Below are positions 40,579-49,351 of a stretch of DNA of 64,000 bases, in pieces; the stretch's first letter is position 1, and each line of letters begins with the position of its first letter. Source of the stretch: Eubacterium sp. (GTDB lineage: Bacteria; Bacillota; Clostridia; Lachnospirales; Lachnospiraceae); the NCBI GenBank assembly GCA_024698585.1, contig JAILRB010000064.1, positions 62,001 to 126,000 of the forward strand, given 5' to 3'. The translations under genes were made by a program, and so were the position numbers. The notes under the pieces are model-generated. The model saw only the letters and a list, made by a program, of their open reading frames with translations, was not told where the DNA came from and ran no database searches.

Positions 40579-42657
40579 ATGGCAAAATATCTTGTTATTG
40601 TGGAGTCCCCAGCTAAGGTGAAAACCATTAAGAAGTTTTTAGGGGCCAATTATGAAGTAGTTGCATCCAATGGTCATGTAAGAGATCTTCCTAAGAGTAC
40701 TATGGGGATTGATTTTGAAAATGACTATGAACCAAAATATATTACAATTCGTGGAAAAGGAGAAAAACTTGCAGAACTTCGCCGTCAGGTGAAGAATGCT
40801 GACAAGGTGTATCTCGCAACTGACCCGGACCGCGAGGGAGAAGCGATTTCGTGGCATCTGGTTTTCTCGTTAAAATTGGATCCAAAGAAAACCGCAAGAA
40901 TCAGTTTTAATGAAATTACAAAACCGGCAGTCCGTGAAGCGTTGAAGAACCCTAGAGAAATTGATATGGGATTAGTAGATGCGCAGCAGGCACGAAGAGT
41001 TTTAGACCGTATGGTGGGATATAGCATCAGTCCGCTGTTATGGATGAAAATTAAACGAGGGCTCAGCGCCGGAAGAGTACAGTCCGTGGCATTGAGAATG
41101 CTTTGTGACAGAGAAGAAGAAATCAATGCATTCATCCCGAAGGAATACTGGGATATGGATGCAGTGTTGAAGCATAAGAATAAAGAGGTTACCGTAAGCT
41201 TTTATGGTGATAAGAACGGTAAGATTGAAATCAACGGAAAACAGCAGCTGGATGATATCATCAAGGAAATCAAAGGAAGTCAGTTTGAAGTTGCCAGCGT
41301 GAAAAAGGGAAGTCGAAGCAGAAAAGCACCGATTCCTTTTACCACCAGTACCATGCAGCAGGAAGCTTCCAAGGCTTTGAACTTCTCCACACAGAAGACC
41401 ATGAGAGTTGCTCAGCAGTTATACGAAGGTGTGGATATCAAAGGTAGAGGAAGTATTGGTCTGATTACTTACTTAAGAACTGATTCTACCCGTGTATCTG
41501 ATACAGCAGAAGCGCAGGTAAAAGATTATATTGAAGAAAATTACGGAAATGATTACTATACTACTTCCGTAAGTGCGAAAAAGACAGGCAAAAAGATTCA
41601 GGATGCTCATGAAGCAATTCGTCCGACAGACGTGACCCTGACACCGGAAAAGGTTAAGGATCAGCTTCCGAGAGATTTATTCCGTCTGTATCAGTTAATC
41701 TGGAAAAGATTTGTTGCCAGCAGAATGGGTACGGCTGTATATGAAACAACGACGGTAAAGATTGCATCCGGAAAGTATTTATTCAATGCGTCAACTTCAA
41801 AATTGGAATTCGACGGATTCATGAAGGTTTACACGGAAGCAGACAACGAAAAGGTTGTTACAAACAATACCATCACAAAATTAGAAAAAGGGGAGCCCCT
41901 TGATTTTGTGAAGTTTGAAGAAAACCAGCATTTCACACAGCCACCGGCACACTTTACTGAAGCAGCGTTGGTTAAGGCGATGGAAGAACAGGGAATTGGA
42001 CGACCAAGTACCTATGCTCCGACCATCACAACGATTATCGGTAGAAGATATGTTACCAAGGAAAAGAAAAATCTTTATGTAACTGAGTTAGGAGAAGCAG
42101 TAAACAATGTAATGAAGACCGCATTCAGCGTAATTGTGGACACGGCATTTACTGCTAACATGGAATCCCTTTTGGATGCTGTAGAAGAAGGAAGCATTGA
42201 GTGGAAGACTGTTATCAGAAACTTCTATCCGGATCTGGAAGCCTCAGTAAAAGATGCAGAACAGAAACTGGAAAAGATTCACATTGCCGATGAAGAATCG
42301 GATGAAATCTGTGAAGAGTGCGGAAGACGAATGGTAATTAAGTATGGACCGCATGGAAGATTTCTGGCTTGTCCGGGATTTCCGGAATGTCGAAACACAA
42401 AACCTTATCTGGAAAAGGTTGGAGTTCCTTGTCCACTTTGTGGCGGCGAAGTTGTTTATCGAATGACCCGAAAGGGAAGAAGATATTATGGCTGTATGAA
42501 TGGTCCGGAATGTGAATTTATGTCATGGCAGAAACCATCTGTGGAAAAATGTCCACAGTGTGGAGGTTACATGGTGGAAAAAGGAAATAAACTGGTATGC
42601 GCGGATCAGAATTGCGGATATGTTTGTGAACTTCCGAAAAAGGAAAATGCAAAATAA
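40579..42657 (+). CDS. topA: DNA topoisomerase I
   Basis: 692 residues, type IA. TOPRIM domain with LVIVESPAKVKTIKKFLG and the acidic DPDREGEAISWH, the active tyrosine in IGLITYLRTDSTR (about residue 302), and a PTTYAPTI-like strand-gate segment (GRPSTYAPTI). The C-terminus has three zinc ribbons (CEECGRR..., CPLCGG..., CPQCGG...). It relaxes negative supercoils behind polymerases. ATG 40579 with AAGGAG seven bases upstream is chosen over an ATG at 40525. In many Firmicutes codY follows; here rpsB does. Confidence 0.97.
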   Translation: MAKYLVIVESPAKVKTIKKFLGANYEVVASNGHVRDLPKSTMGIDFENDYEPKYITIRGKGEKLAELRRQVKNADKVYLATDPDREGEAISWHLVFSLKLDPKKTARISFNEITKPAVREALKNPREIDMGLVDAQQARRVLDRMVGYSISPLLWMKIKRGLSAGRVQSVALRMLCDREEEINAFIPKEYWDMDAVLKHKNKEVTVSFYGDKNGKIEINGKQQLDDIIKEIKGSQFEVASVKKGSRSRKAPIPFTTSTMQQEASKALNFSTQKTMRVAQQLYEGVDIKGRGSIGLITYLRTDSTRVSDTAEAQVKDYIEENYGNDYYTTSVSAKKTGKKIQDAHEAIRPTDVTLTPEKVKDQLPRDLFRLYQLIWKRFVASRMGTAVYETTTVKIASGKYLFNASTSKLEFDGFMKVYTEADNEKVVTNNTITKLEKGEPLDFVKFEENQHFTQPPAHFTEAALVKAMEEQGIGRPSTYAPTITTIIGRRYVTKEKKNLYVTELGEAVNNVMKTAFSVIVDTAFTANMESLLDAVEEGSIEWKTVIRNFYPDLEASVKDAEQKLEKIHIADEESDEICEECGRRMVIKYGPHGRFLACPGFPECRNTKPYLEKVGVPCPLCGGEVVYRMTRKGRRYYGCMNGPECEFMSWQKPSVEKCPQCGGYMVEKGNKLVCADQNCGYVCELPKKENAK

Positions 42658-42664
42658 AAAAATG

Positions 42665-42693
42665 TTGCACAGGAAAAATATCTGTGTTATGAT
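42665..42693 (+). promoter_or_regulatory. Promoter of rpsB-tsf
   Basis: TTGCAC (42665-42670), a 17-base spacer and TATGAT (42688-42693), beginning just eight bases after the topA stop. Confidence 0.75.
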
Positions 42694-42699
42694 ATTTGA

Positions 42700-42830
42700 G
42701 TTGCACTAAGCACACCTGTGGAGTTTTGGGATGGTGCCCTTGCTCGGGGTTTCCTAAAGCAGTGAAGCAGGTGGAAGGACACACGTAATTGCAGAAGCAA
42801 AAGCGTGAAAAATAATGATAAAAACCAGGA
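42700..42830 (+). promoter_or_regulatory. Structured rpsB mRNA leader, probable S2 autoregulatory element
   Basis: About 140 bases separate the promoter from the rpsB start. CACCTG (42713-42718) pairs with CAGGTG (42768-42773), enclosing a GTGCCC-TTGCTC-GGGG(T)TT hairpin; A-rich single strand and AGGAGG then precede ATG. Ribosomal protein S2 commonly represses its own mRNA, so a protein-binding leader is the likely role. The exact family was not confirmed. Confidence 0.5.
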
Positions 42831-42839
42831 GGTAGAAAA

Positions 42840-43580
42840 ATGAGCGTTATTTCAATGAAACAGTTATTAGAAGCAGGTGTTCATTTCGGACATCAGACAA
42901 GAAGATGGAACCCTAAAATGGCAGAGTACATCTACACAGAAAGAAATGGTATCTACATCATCGACTTACAGAAGTCTGTAGGAAAAGTTGATGAAGCTTA
43001 TAAGGCAGTATCTGATATTGCTGCTGAAGGTGGTACAATTCTTTTCGTTGGTACAAAGAAGCAGGCTCAGGAAGCTGTTCAGACAGAAGCTGAAAGATGT
43101 GGAATGTACTACGTAAACGAAAGATGGTTAGGTGGTATGCTTACAAACTTCAAGACAATTCAGTCAAGAATCAAGAGATTAAAAGATATTGAAAGAATGG
43201 CTGAAGATGGAACATTTGATGTTCTTCCAAAGAAAGAAGTTGTAAACCTTAAGAAAGAATGGGATAAGCTTGAAAAGAACCTTGGTGGTATCAAGGATAT
43301 GAAGAGAATCCCAGATGCTGTTTTCGTAGTAGATCCTAAGAAGGAAAAAATCTGTGTTCAGGAAGCACATGCTTTAGGAATCACATTAATCGGTATTGCA
43401 GATACAAACTGTGATCCGGAAGAATTAGATTATGTTATCCCAGGTAACGATGATGCAATCAGAGCTGTTAAGTTAATCGTTTCTAAGATGGCTGATGCAG
43501 TTATTGAAGCAAACCAGGGTGAAGAATTTGTGGCTGAAACAGCAGAAGCAGAAGCTGTTGAAGAAGCAACAGAAGAATAA
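42840..43580 (+). CDS. rpsB: 30S ribosomal protein S2
   Basis: 246 residues with the S2 signatures [22 protein letters not shown] at the N-terminus and [21 protein letters not shown] near the end. The tail is acidic, rich in Glu and Ala. S2 binds late on the small subunit and is needed with S1 for initiation. ATG 42840 follows AGGAGG. Codon use is strongly biased. It is 32 bases before tsf. Confidence 0.98.
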   Translation: MSVISMKQLLEAGVHFGHQTRRWNPKMAEYIYTERNGIYIIDLQKSVGKVDEAYKAVSDIAAEGGTILFVGTKKQAQEAVQTEAERCGMYYVNERWLGGMLTNFKTIQSRIKRLKDIERMAEDGTFDVLPKKEVVNLKKEWDKLEKNLGGIKDMKRIPDAVFVVDPKKEKICVQEAHALGITLIGIADTNCDPEELDYVIPGNDDAIRAVKLIVSKMADAVIEANQGEEFVAETAEAEAVEEATEE

Positions 43581-43612
43581 TTCAGAACAGAGATTTAGGA
43601 GGAATAAATATT

Positions 43613-44713
43613 ATGCAGATTACAGCAGCAATGGTAAAAGAGTTAAGAGAATTAACAGGTGCCGGCGTTATGGCTTGTAAGAAAGCCTTAGTTGAAACAG
43701 ATGGAAATCAGGAAGCAGCGATTGAAATCTTAAGAAAAAAAGGTGAAGCTACAGCTGTAAAGAAATCAGGAAGAATCGCCGCTGAAGGTGTTGTATATAC
43801 AGCAGTAAAAGATGGTAAGGCTGCCATCGTAGAAGTAAACTCAGAAACTGACTTCGTTGCTAAGAATGAAAAATTCCAGACATTCGTAGGTCAGGTTGCT
43901 GATCAGCTTTTAACAACAAGCGCTACAGATGTTGATGCATTCTTAGCAGAAAGCTGGGCATTAGATACAGCAAAGACTGTAAAAGATGAATTAGTATCTC
44001 AGATTGCAGTAATCGGAGAAAACATGAATATCAGAAGATTTGCAAAGATTGAATCTGATGGCGTTATTTCTTCATATATCCACGCTGGTGGAAAGATTGG
44101 TGTATTAGTTGAAGCTGATGCGCCTAAGACAGATGCAGTGGAAGCAGCAATTAAGACAATTGCAATGCAGATTGCAGCAATGAACCCACAGTACGTTTCC
44201 AGAAATGATATTTCTGCAGACGAACTTGCAAAAATCAAGGAAATTACAATTGACAGTGCTTTAAACGAGCCTGAAACACTTCCTAAGCCAGTTTTAATGA
44301 ACTTACTTACAAAGGCTGTTGAAACAAAGGCTTGGAGCGATGAAGATGTTGCTGTTTATGAAGAAAAGAAGAGCAACTTAAACTACCTTTTCAACTTCCT
44401 TTCTAAGGAAGCTAAGGCAGCTGTTGTAGAAATCGCTTTAAATGATAAGGCTGAAATCTTAGAAAACAAGATCTTCAACGGTTTAGTAGAAGGACGTATT
44501 TCTAAGCAGTTAAAGGATATCTGTTTGTTAGACCAGACTTATGTTATGGCAGCAGACGGAAAGCAGTCTGTAGCTAAGTACTTAGAAGAAGTTTCTAAGG
44601 AAGCTGGTGCAACTGTTGCATTGAAGCAGTTCGTTCGTTTCGAGACTGGTGAAGGTCTTGAAAAGAAAGAAGATGACTTTGCAGCAGAAGTTGCAGCTCA
44701 GGCTGGAATGTAA
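43613..44713 (+). CDS. tsf: Elongation factor Ts
   Basis: 366 residues, longer than the usual 280-300. The N-terminal UBA-like domain (VKELRELTGAGVMACKKALVE) and the core (TDFVAKNEKFQTFV, ALNEP, KQLKDICLLDQTYV) are intact. The extra length is an insertion of about 65 residues (roughly 220-284) between the ALNEP segment and GLVEGRISKQL, rich in Lys, Glu and Leu and probably helical. EF-Ts recycles EF-Tu-GDP. The insertion looks like a lineage trait and not a fusion. It is co-transcribed with rpsB. Confidence 0.97.
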   Translation: MQITAAMVKELRELTGAGVMACKKALVETDGNQEAAIEILRKKGEATAVKKSGRIAAEGVVYTAVKDGKAAIVEVNSETDFVAKNEKFQTFVGQVADQLLTTSATDVDAFLAESWALDTAKTVKDELVSQIAVIGENMNIRRFAKIESDGVISSYIHAGGKIGVLVEADAPKTDAVEAAIKTIAMQIAAMNPQYVSRNDISADELAKIKEITIDSALNEPETLPKPVLMNLLTKAVETKAWSDEDVAVYEEKKSNLNYLFNFLSKEAKAAVVEIALNDKAEILENKIFNGLVEGRISKQLKDICLLDQTYVMAADGKQSVAKYLEEVSKEAGATVALKQFVRFETGEGLEKKEDDFAAEVAAQAGM

Positions 44714-44734
44714 TTTGACTTAAAAAGAGATTTG

Positions 44735-44766
44735 AAGGCAAGAGCAATTTTGCTCTTGCCTTTTTA
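44735..44766 (+). terminator. Terminator of rpsB-tsf
   Basis: AAGGCAAGAGCA / TGCTCTTGCCTT stem with a small loop, followed by TTTT. Confidence 0.9.
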
Positions 44767-44781
44767 TATGTGGAGGATGAA

Positions 44782-45321
44782 ATGGAAAATAATGGATTAA
44801 ATACGAATGAATTTGGACAAGATGGAATGATGGGAGAAATGAATCAATATCAGATTCCCCAGCAGGAAAATGTGTATATGTCTGATGTTAAGGAAAAAGG
44901 AAATGTTCTGATGGGAGCCATTGGTGCATTGGTTGGCTCCTTAATCGGTGTTGTAATTTGGATGTTGATTTATCACCTTGGATTTATTGCGGCCATTGGA
45001 GGCATTGCTATTGTATTCTTTGCAATGAAAGGATACGAAATGATGGGTGGAAATATTACCACGAAAGGCGCTGCTGTTGTTCTGATTATTTGTGTTATCA
45101 TGGTTTATGTGGCAAATTACCTTTCCTGGAGTATGGAAATCTATTTTGAATTAGAGAGAGTAGGCAGTGTTTCTTTTGGAGAAGTGATTCGGTATACACG
45201 GGATATCGTAAAGGAAGCTGATTTATATGGTGATTATTTGAAGGATTTGATTCTGGGATTTGTATTATCAGCCCTGGGAGTAAGCGGTATGATTAAGAAT
45301 ATGTTTTATGCAGCAAAATAG
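44782..45321 (+). CDS. Membrane protein of unknown function
   Basis: 179 residues. A polar, Asn/Gln/Met-rich start of about 40 residues is followed by three hydrophobic spans (about 48-70, 71-88, 94-116) and a last span near 155-175, joined by a charged segment (RVGSVSFGEVIRYTRDIVKEADLYGDYLKD). ATG 44782 with GGAGG five bases upstream is used; a GTG at 44770 lacks support. The family was not recognised. It stands between the tsf terminator and the Flp pilin promoter. Confidence 0.7.
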   Translation: MENNGLNTNEFGQDGMMGEMNQYQIPQQENVYMSDVKEKGNVLMGAIGALVGSLIGVVIWMLIYHLGFIAAIGGIAIVFFAMKGYEMMGGNITTKGAAVVLIICVIMVYVANYLSWSMEIYFELERVGSVSFGEVIRYTRDIVKEADLYGDYLKDLILGFVLSALGVSGMIKNMFYAAK

Positions 45322-45418
45322 TCTTTGGTAAAAATGACCTTCGTATAGTAAAAAAATGTTTTAGAAAATAGGAAACATAGTAAATGTTAACAAAAAGTTA
45401 AAAATCTTTTAAAAAAGA

Positions 45419-45447
45419 TTGCGTGTTTTATTAAAATGGTATATCAT
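45419..45447 (+). promoter_or_regulatory. Promoter of the Flp pilin gene
   Basis: TTGCGT (45419-45424), a 17-base spacer and TATCAT (45442-45447) downstream of a very A/T-rich stretch, which could act as an UP element. Confidence 0.55.
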
Positions 45448-45487
45448 AGAGATAGAAGTTTTGGACGTGTACGGAGGAGGGAAAATT

Positions 45488-45649
45488 ATGAGAGAATTCA
45501 ATGGTTTTTTTATAGATGAGAGCGGTCAGGGAATGGTTGAGTATTCATTGATTATTGGATTGATTGCAGTTGCATTGATTGCAGCAGTAGTTCTTTTGAA
45601 AAACAAACTGTTTTCATCATTTACTAATAGCGCAAATAATTTACCATAA
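45488..45649 (+). CDS. Flp/Fap-type IVb pilin, solitary
   Basis: 53 residues. After a 13-residue leader the prepilin peptidase site reads SG/QGMVEYS with Glu+5 and Tyr+6, the Flp signature; a single hydrophobic helix (SLIIGLIAVALIAAVVLL) and a short polar tail follow. Flp pilins polymerise into tight-adherence pili. ATG 45488 has a GGAGGAGGG ribosome site. The gene has its own promoter and terminator, and no tad assembly or peptidase gene is visible nearby, so those would have to be elsewhere. Confidence 0.85.
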   Translation: MREFNGFFIDESGQGMVEYSLIIGLIAVALIAAVVLLKNKLFSSFTNSANNLP

Positions 45650-45670
45650 AATATATGGCGAATAAAATAA

Positions 45671-45705
45671 GCCCCACGGTAGTTGAAACTACTGTGGGGT
45701 TTTTG
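45671..45705 (+). terminator. Terminator of the Flp pilin gene
   Basis: CCCCACGGTAGT / ACTACTGTGGGG around TGAA, followed by TTTTT. Confidence 0.88.
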
Positions 45706-45728
45706 TATGCTTTCGGTTAGAACCGTCG

Positions 45729-46091
45729 CTAAGGATTGATGATATGGTCGGTAAATATTTTTGGTTCATTCAATCGATCGTAATAAGTGTACATTTTTTG
45801 GACGCTACGTTCCAAAAAGAAATAGTGACGAATATAAAACAAAAGAAAAATCAGAGTGCCGGTAGAAAAAACGGCCACGACAATACTGATGATAAAATAA
45901 TTCAGCAATAATGAGATGATGCCGATCAGGGCAAAGGTCAGGGTTACTAATAAGTGAATTAACCGTTCATGCTGATAAAATTGTAATTGTACTAAAAAAT
46001 GCTCCAGAAATGTTTCTCTTTCTTCGTCGGTCATTTCTTTTTCTAACATTGTTTCCACGTATTTCATATAATTTTCAATTCGTCTTCGCAT
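45729..46091 (-). CDS. Small two-span membrane protein of unknown function
   Basis: 120 residues. A helical charged N-terminus (RRRIENYMKYVETMLEKEMTDEERETFLEHFLVQLQFYQHERLIH) precedes two hydrophobic spans (about 46-65 and 70-90) and a polar tail. Both ends are probably cytoplasmic. ATG at 46091 (read leftwards) has AAAGGAG upstream; an open frame to 46157 lacks a ribosome site. It is divergent from the DUF4037 gene. The family was not recognised. Confidence 0.65.
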   Translation of the reverse strand: MRRRIENYMKYVETMLEKEMTDEERETFLEHFLVQLQFYQHERLIHLLVTLTFALIGIISLLLNYFIISIVVAVFSTGTLIFLLFYIRHYFFLERSVQKMYTYYDRLNEPKIFTDHIINP

Positions 46092-46172
46092 GGTTGTTTC
46101 TCCTTTCGGTCTGTTGGTTCCATTGTAACAGAGAATATCATAAAAAGAAACTGTCATACGAACGGAAAATGG

Positions 46173-46201
46173 TTTACATAGGATGCTCAGAAAGATATAA
46201 T
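46173..46201 (+). promoter_or_regulatory. Promoter of the DUF4037 gene
   Basis: TTTACA (46173-46178), a 17-base spacer and a consensus TATAAT (46196-46201), about 43 bases before the chosen start. Confidence 0.75.
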
Positions 46202-46243
46202 TATCTTATAGGTGAGATGAGCGGATGTTGGGAGGAAATGACT

Positions 46244-47170
46244 ATGAATGGTATGGAATTATCCCGGGATTTTTTCGAAAAAAACAGGACGGGTTTCATG
46301 GAAAAATTTCCGGAAGTTTATGAACGAATGGCGGTAGGTCTGGTCGGCGAAGGATCGGAATGTTTTGGATACGATGATGATATTTCCAAGGATCATGATT
46401 ATGAACCGTCTTTTTGTATCTGGTTGAACGAGAGTGATTATGGACGGTTCTCAGATGCAATACAGGAATATTATTTGAGCTTGAAGAATCCTGAAGAAGA
46501 TGTGTTTTTCAGTGCTTACGGAAAGGATCGAAGAGGTGTCTTTGGTATTGACAGTTTTTATAAGAGTAAAACCGGAGGAAGCAAGGGACCGGAAAAACTG
46601 GTAGACTGGCTGTTTGTTCCGGAACACTCTCTGGCAGAGGCGGTAAACGGAGAAGTGTTTTATGACGGATTGGGAGTGTTTTCGGATATTCGAAGTAAAT
46701 TGTTGCAGGGCTATCCGGAAGATGTCAGAAAAAAGAAAATTGCAGCCAGAGCGGCATTGATGGCACAATCAGGACAGTACAATTATCGCAGGTGTCTGCT
46801 CCATGGAGAAGAAGGGGCTGCCAGGCTGGCTTTGGATGAATTTGTCAGACACAGTATTCATATGGTGTATCTGCTAAATAATGAGTATTGCCCATATTAT
46901 AAATGGATGCTTCGCAAAATGGGACAATTGGAAGTGTTAGGAGAGCTGGAAAATGGATTGACGGCGTTGTTGTGTGCGCCGGATACGGAAGAAAATATTC
47001 AGGTGAAACAAAATATCATCGAACAGGTTTCGGCACAGATTGCCATGGAAATGAAAGTTCAGAAACTGACAGATGCGGAAAGCGATTATTTGGAGTCCCA
47101 TGCTTTTTCCGTAATGGAACATATTGAAGATGAGAAACTACGCAATCTGCATGTCATGGCAGGTGTGTAA
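46244..47170 (+). CDS. DUF4037 protein with nucleotidyltransferase-like N-terminus
   Basis: 308 residues. The N-terminal segment VGLVGEGSECFGYDDDISKDHDYEPSFCIWL has the Gly-Ser plus Asp-Asp pattern of nucleotidyltransferase folds, as in DUF4037; the rest is helical. Several in-frame starts exist; ATG 46244 is chosen because GGAGG lies eight bases upstream, while the ATG at 46238 is too close and the TTG/ATG options further up fall in the promoter. Substrate unknown; relatives are seen near antibiotic-modifying and regulatory genes. It is 30 bases before the flavoprotein-rubredoxin gene. Confidence 0.75.
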   Translation: MNGMELSRDFFEKNRTGFMEKFPEVYERMAVGLVGEGSECFGYDDDISKDHDYEPSFCIWLNESDYGRFSDAIQEYYLSLKNPEEDVFFSAYGKDRRGVFGIDSFYKSKTGGSKGPEKLVDWLFVPEHSLAEAVNGEVFYDGLGVFSDIRSKLLQGYPEDVRKKKIAARAALMAQSGQYNYRRCLLHGEEGAARLALDEFVRHSIHMVYLLNNEYCPYYKWMLRKMGQLEVLGELENGLTALLCAPDTEENIQVKQNIIEQVSAQIAMEMKVQKLTDAESDYLESHAFSVMEHIEDEKLRNLHVMAGV

Positions 47171-47200
47171 AATAAAAGAAGCTAAGAAAGGAGAGACAGT

Positions 47201-47824
47201 ATGGATAAAAAAGCAATGTACCGGTTGTCCTATGGACTGTTTGTAATTACGGCAAAAGAAGGGGAGAAGGACAATGGATGTATCACGAATACAGCGATTC
47301 AGGTAACATCCGAACCCAATCGGATTTCAGTGGCGATTAACAAATCGAATTATACTCACGACATGATTATGAACACGAAGAAGTTCACCGTTTCGGTTTT
47401 GAGTGAAAAAGCATCCTTTGATTTGTTTAAGCATTTTGGATTTCAGTCGGGAAGGGACGTGGATAAGTTTGATGGGTTTACGGCTTGTAGACGAAGCAGT
47501 AATGATACCATGGTCGTTACCGAAGGAACCAATGCGTATATTTCTGCCACAGTGATTCAGGCCATTGACTTGGGTAGTCATACCTTGTTTATTGCAGATG
47601 TGACAGATGGAGCGGTGCTGTCAGAAGATTCTTCTGCCACCTATGAATTCTATCAGGAACACATTAAACCGAAACCGGAACAGACAGAGAAGCCGAAGGA
47701 CGGAAAGAAGCGCTGGCGCTGTAAGGTTTGCGGATATGTTTATGAAGGGGATGAATTACCGAAGGACTTTACCTGTCCACTTTGTAAGCATCCGGCATCC
47801 GATTTCGAATTGATTGAGGAATAA
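47201..47824 (+). CDS. High-molecular-weight rubredoxin: flavin reductase domain fused to rubredoxin
   Basis: 207 residues. Residues 1-155 form an FMN-binding split-barrel flavin reductase domain (MYRLSYGLFVITAKEG, NTAIQVTSEPNRISVAINK). Residues 165-207 are a rubredoxin with CKVCGYVY and CPLCKHP, giving the four Fe ligands. The fusion is known in Moorella and other anaerobes (Hrb), where it passes electrons from NAD(P)H to flavodiiron proteins or rubrerythrins that remove oxygen and NO. ATG 47201 follows AAGGAGAG. It is the only oxidative-stress gene in this stretch. Confidence 0.9.
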   Translation: MDKKAMYRLSYGLFVITAKEGEKDNGCITNTAIQVTSEPNRISVAINKSNYTHDMIMNTKKFTVSVLSEKASFDLFKHFGFQSGRDVDKFDGFTACRRSSNDTMVVTEGTNAYISATVIQAIDLGSHTLFIADVTDGAVLSEDSSATYEFYQEHIKPKPEQTEKPKDGKKRWRCKVCGYVYEGDELPKDFTCPLCKHPASDFELIEE

Positions 47825-47828
47825 AAAA

Positions 47829-47862
47829 GAAAGGAACATCCTGAGGGGTGTTCCTTTCTTAA
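47829..47862. terminator. Terminator between convergent rubredoxin and pyk genes
   Basis: AAGAAAGGAACATCC / GGGTGTTCCTTTCTT around TGAG. The A and T arms serve both directions. Confidence 0.88.
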
Positions 47863-47864
47863 TG

Positions 47865-49277
47865 TTAAATGGTTTCGATTTTAATGATGTTGGTATTTCC
47901 TGAAACGCCATTGGTCAAACCACCGGTAATAACAAGTTTATCATCTTTCTTAAGATTTAAGGCATCCTTTGCTAACATTTTTGCATTGTAGAAAAGGACG
48001 TCTGTGGAGTTGAACTTTTCGCACATGAGAGGTGTGACACCCCAGGACAGTGCAAGCTTTCTCCAGGTCTTTTCATCTGTTGTAATTCCTAAAATATCCG
48101 CTGGGCTTCGGAAACGTGAAATCATGCGGGCAGTCATTCCGGAAAGGGTACATACGGCAATGCATTTTGCGTCTAAGTCAATTGCCATACCACAGGTGGA
48201 ATGGGAAACCGCATCCACGGTGTTTCTGATTTCGAAATCTGCATTTCTGAAACGCTTGGAATAGTGAATGCTCTTTTCGGTATGCTCTGTAATCATGGAC
48301 ATAACCTCCAAAGCTTTCACCGGATATTTTCCGGCAGCAGTTTCTCCGGAAAGCATTACAGCACTCGTGCCATCATATACGGCATTGGCAACGTCGGAAA
48401 TCTCTGCTCTGGTCGGACGAACATTGGTAATCATGGATTCCAACATTTCCGTGGCAGTGATAACACGTTTTCCAAGCATTCTACATTTTGTGATGAGTTT
48501 CTTCTGGATAGCCGGTAACTGTTCAAATGGAATTTCCACACCCATGTCACCTCGACCAATCATGATTCCGTCAGATTCCTCACAGATGGATTCGATGTTA
48601 TCGATTCCTGGCTGATTTTCAATCTTGGCAATCAGGTCAATGTTATTCGCACCGTTTTCCTTTAAGAATTTCTTCACGTCTAACATATCCTGTTTCTGGG
48701 ATACGAAAGAGCAGGCGATGAATTCCACATCATTCTTGATTCCGAACAGTAAATCAGCTTTATCCTGTTCGCTGAGATAATCCTGTTTTAAAACCTTATT
48801 TGGGAAACTCATGCTCTTTCTGTCGGATAAGACACCCCCGACGGTAACTTCGGTAATAATCTTTGAACCGCTGATTTCCTTAATCACGAATTCCATTAAT
48901 CCGTTATTTAACAGAATACGGTCGCCGACATTCAGGTCTTTGTGCAAATTCTTGTAGGAAACGGAAACCTGAGTTTCATCGCCTTCCACATCTTCTGTAT
49001 TAAATGTAAAGATATCGCCTTCGCTTAACTGAACCTTACCCTCTTTAAAGGTTTTAATTCGATATTCAGGACCCTTTGTATCAAGCATGATTGAAATAGG
49101 GACACCTAATTCCGAACGTACCTTTTTAATTAAATCAATTTTTTCCTGTTTTTCTTCATGGGTACCATGGGAGAAGTTGAGTCGTGCAACATTCATTCCT
49201 GCGAGACACATTTCACGCAATGTCTTTTCGTTCCCACTGGATGGACCGATGGTACATACAATCTTTGTTTTTCTCAT
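47865..49277 (-). CDS. pyk: Pyruvate kinase
   Basis: 470 residues. The barrel has MRKTKIVCTIGPSSGNEKTLREM, MLDTKGPEYR, the active-site IAKIENQPGIDNI and MIGRGDMGVEIPFEQLP signatures, the B domain, and a C-terminal effector domain. The extra PEP-utiliser-like domain of Bacillus pyruvate kinase is absent. It makes pyruvate and ATP from PEP. ATG at 49277 (read leftwards) with GGAG seven bases upstream is used. Monocistronic on the minus strand with its own promoter. Confidence 0.97.
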   Translation of the reverse strand: MRKTKIVCTIGPSSGNEKTLREMCLAGMNVARLNFSHGTHEEKQEKIDLIKKVRSELGVPISIMLDTKGPEYRIKTFKEGKVQLSEGDIFTFNTEDVEGDETQVSVSYKNLHKDLNVGDRILLNNGLMEFVIKEISGSKIITEVTVGGVLSDRKSMSFPNKVLKQDYLSEQDKADLLFGIKNDVEFIACSFVSQKQDMLDVKKFLKENGANNIDLIAKIENQPGIDNIESICEESDGIMIGRGDMGVEIPFEQLPAIQKKLITKCRMLGKRVITATEMLESMITNVRPTRAEISDVANAVYDGTSAVMLSGETAAGKYPVKALEVMSMITEHTEKSIHYSKRFRNADFEIRNTVDAVSHSTCGMAIDLDAKCIAVCTLSGMTARMISRFRSPADILGITTDEKTWRKLALSWGVTPLMCEKFNSTDVLFYNAKMLAKDALNLKKDDKLVITGGLTNGVSGNTNIIKIETI

Positions 49278-49323
49278 AATTTCTCCATTCTGCTGTAAAA
49301 TCATAAAAATTTTCGCCTATTAC

Positions 49324-49351
49324 ATCTTACATCAAAAAAAAATTAAAGCAA
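49324..49351 (-). promoter_or_regulatory. Promoter of pyk
   Basis: Read on the minus strand: TTGCTT (49351-49346), a 16-base A/T-rich spacer and TAAGAT (49329-49324). Confidence 0.55.

Noticed and set aside
46010-46243. N-terminal extension of the DUF4037 frame
   Set aside because: It runs through the divergent gene and a consensus TATAAT promoter; ATG 46244 with GGAGG is the better start.
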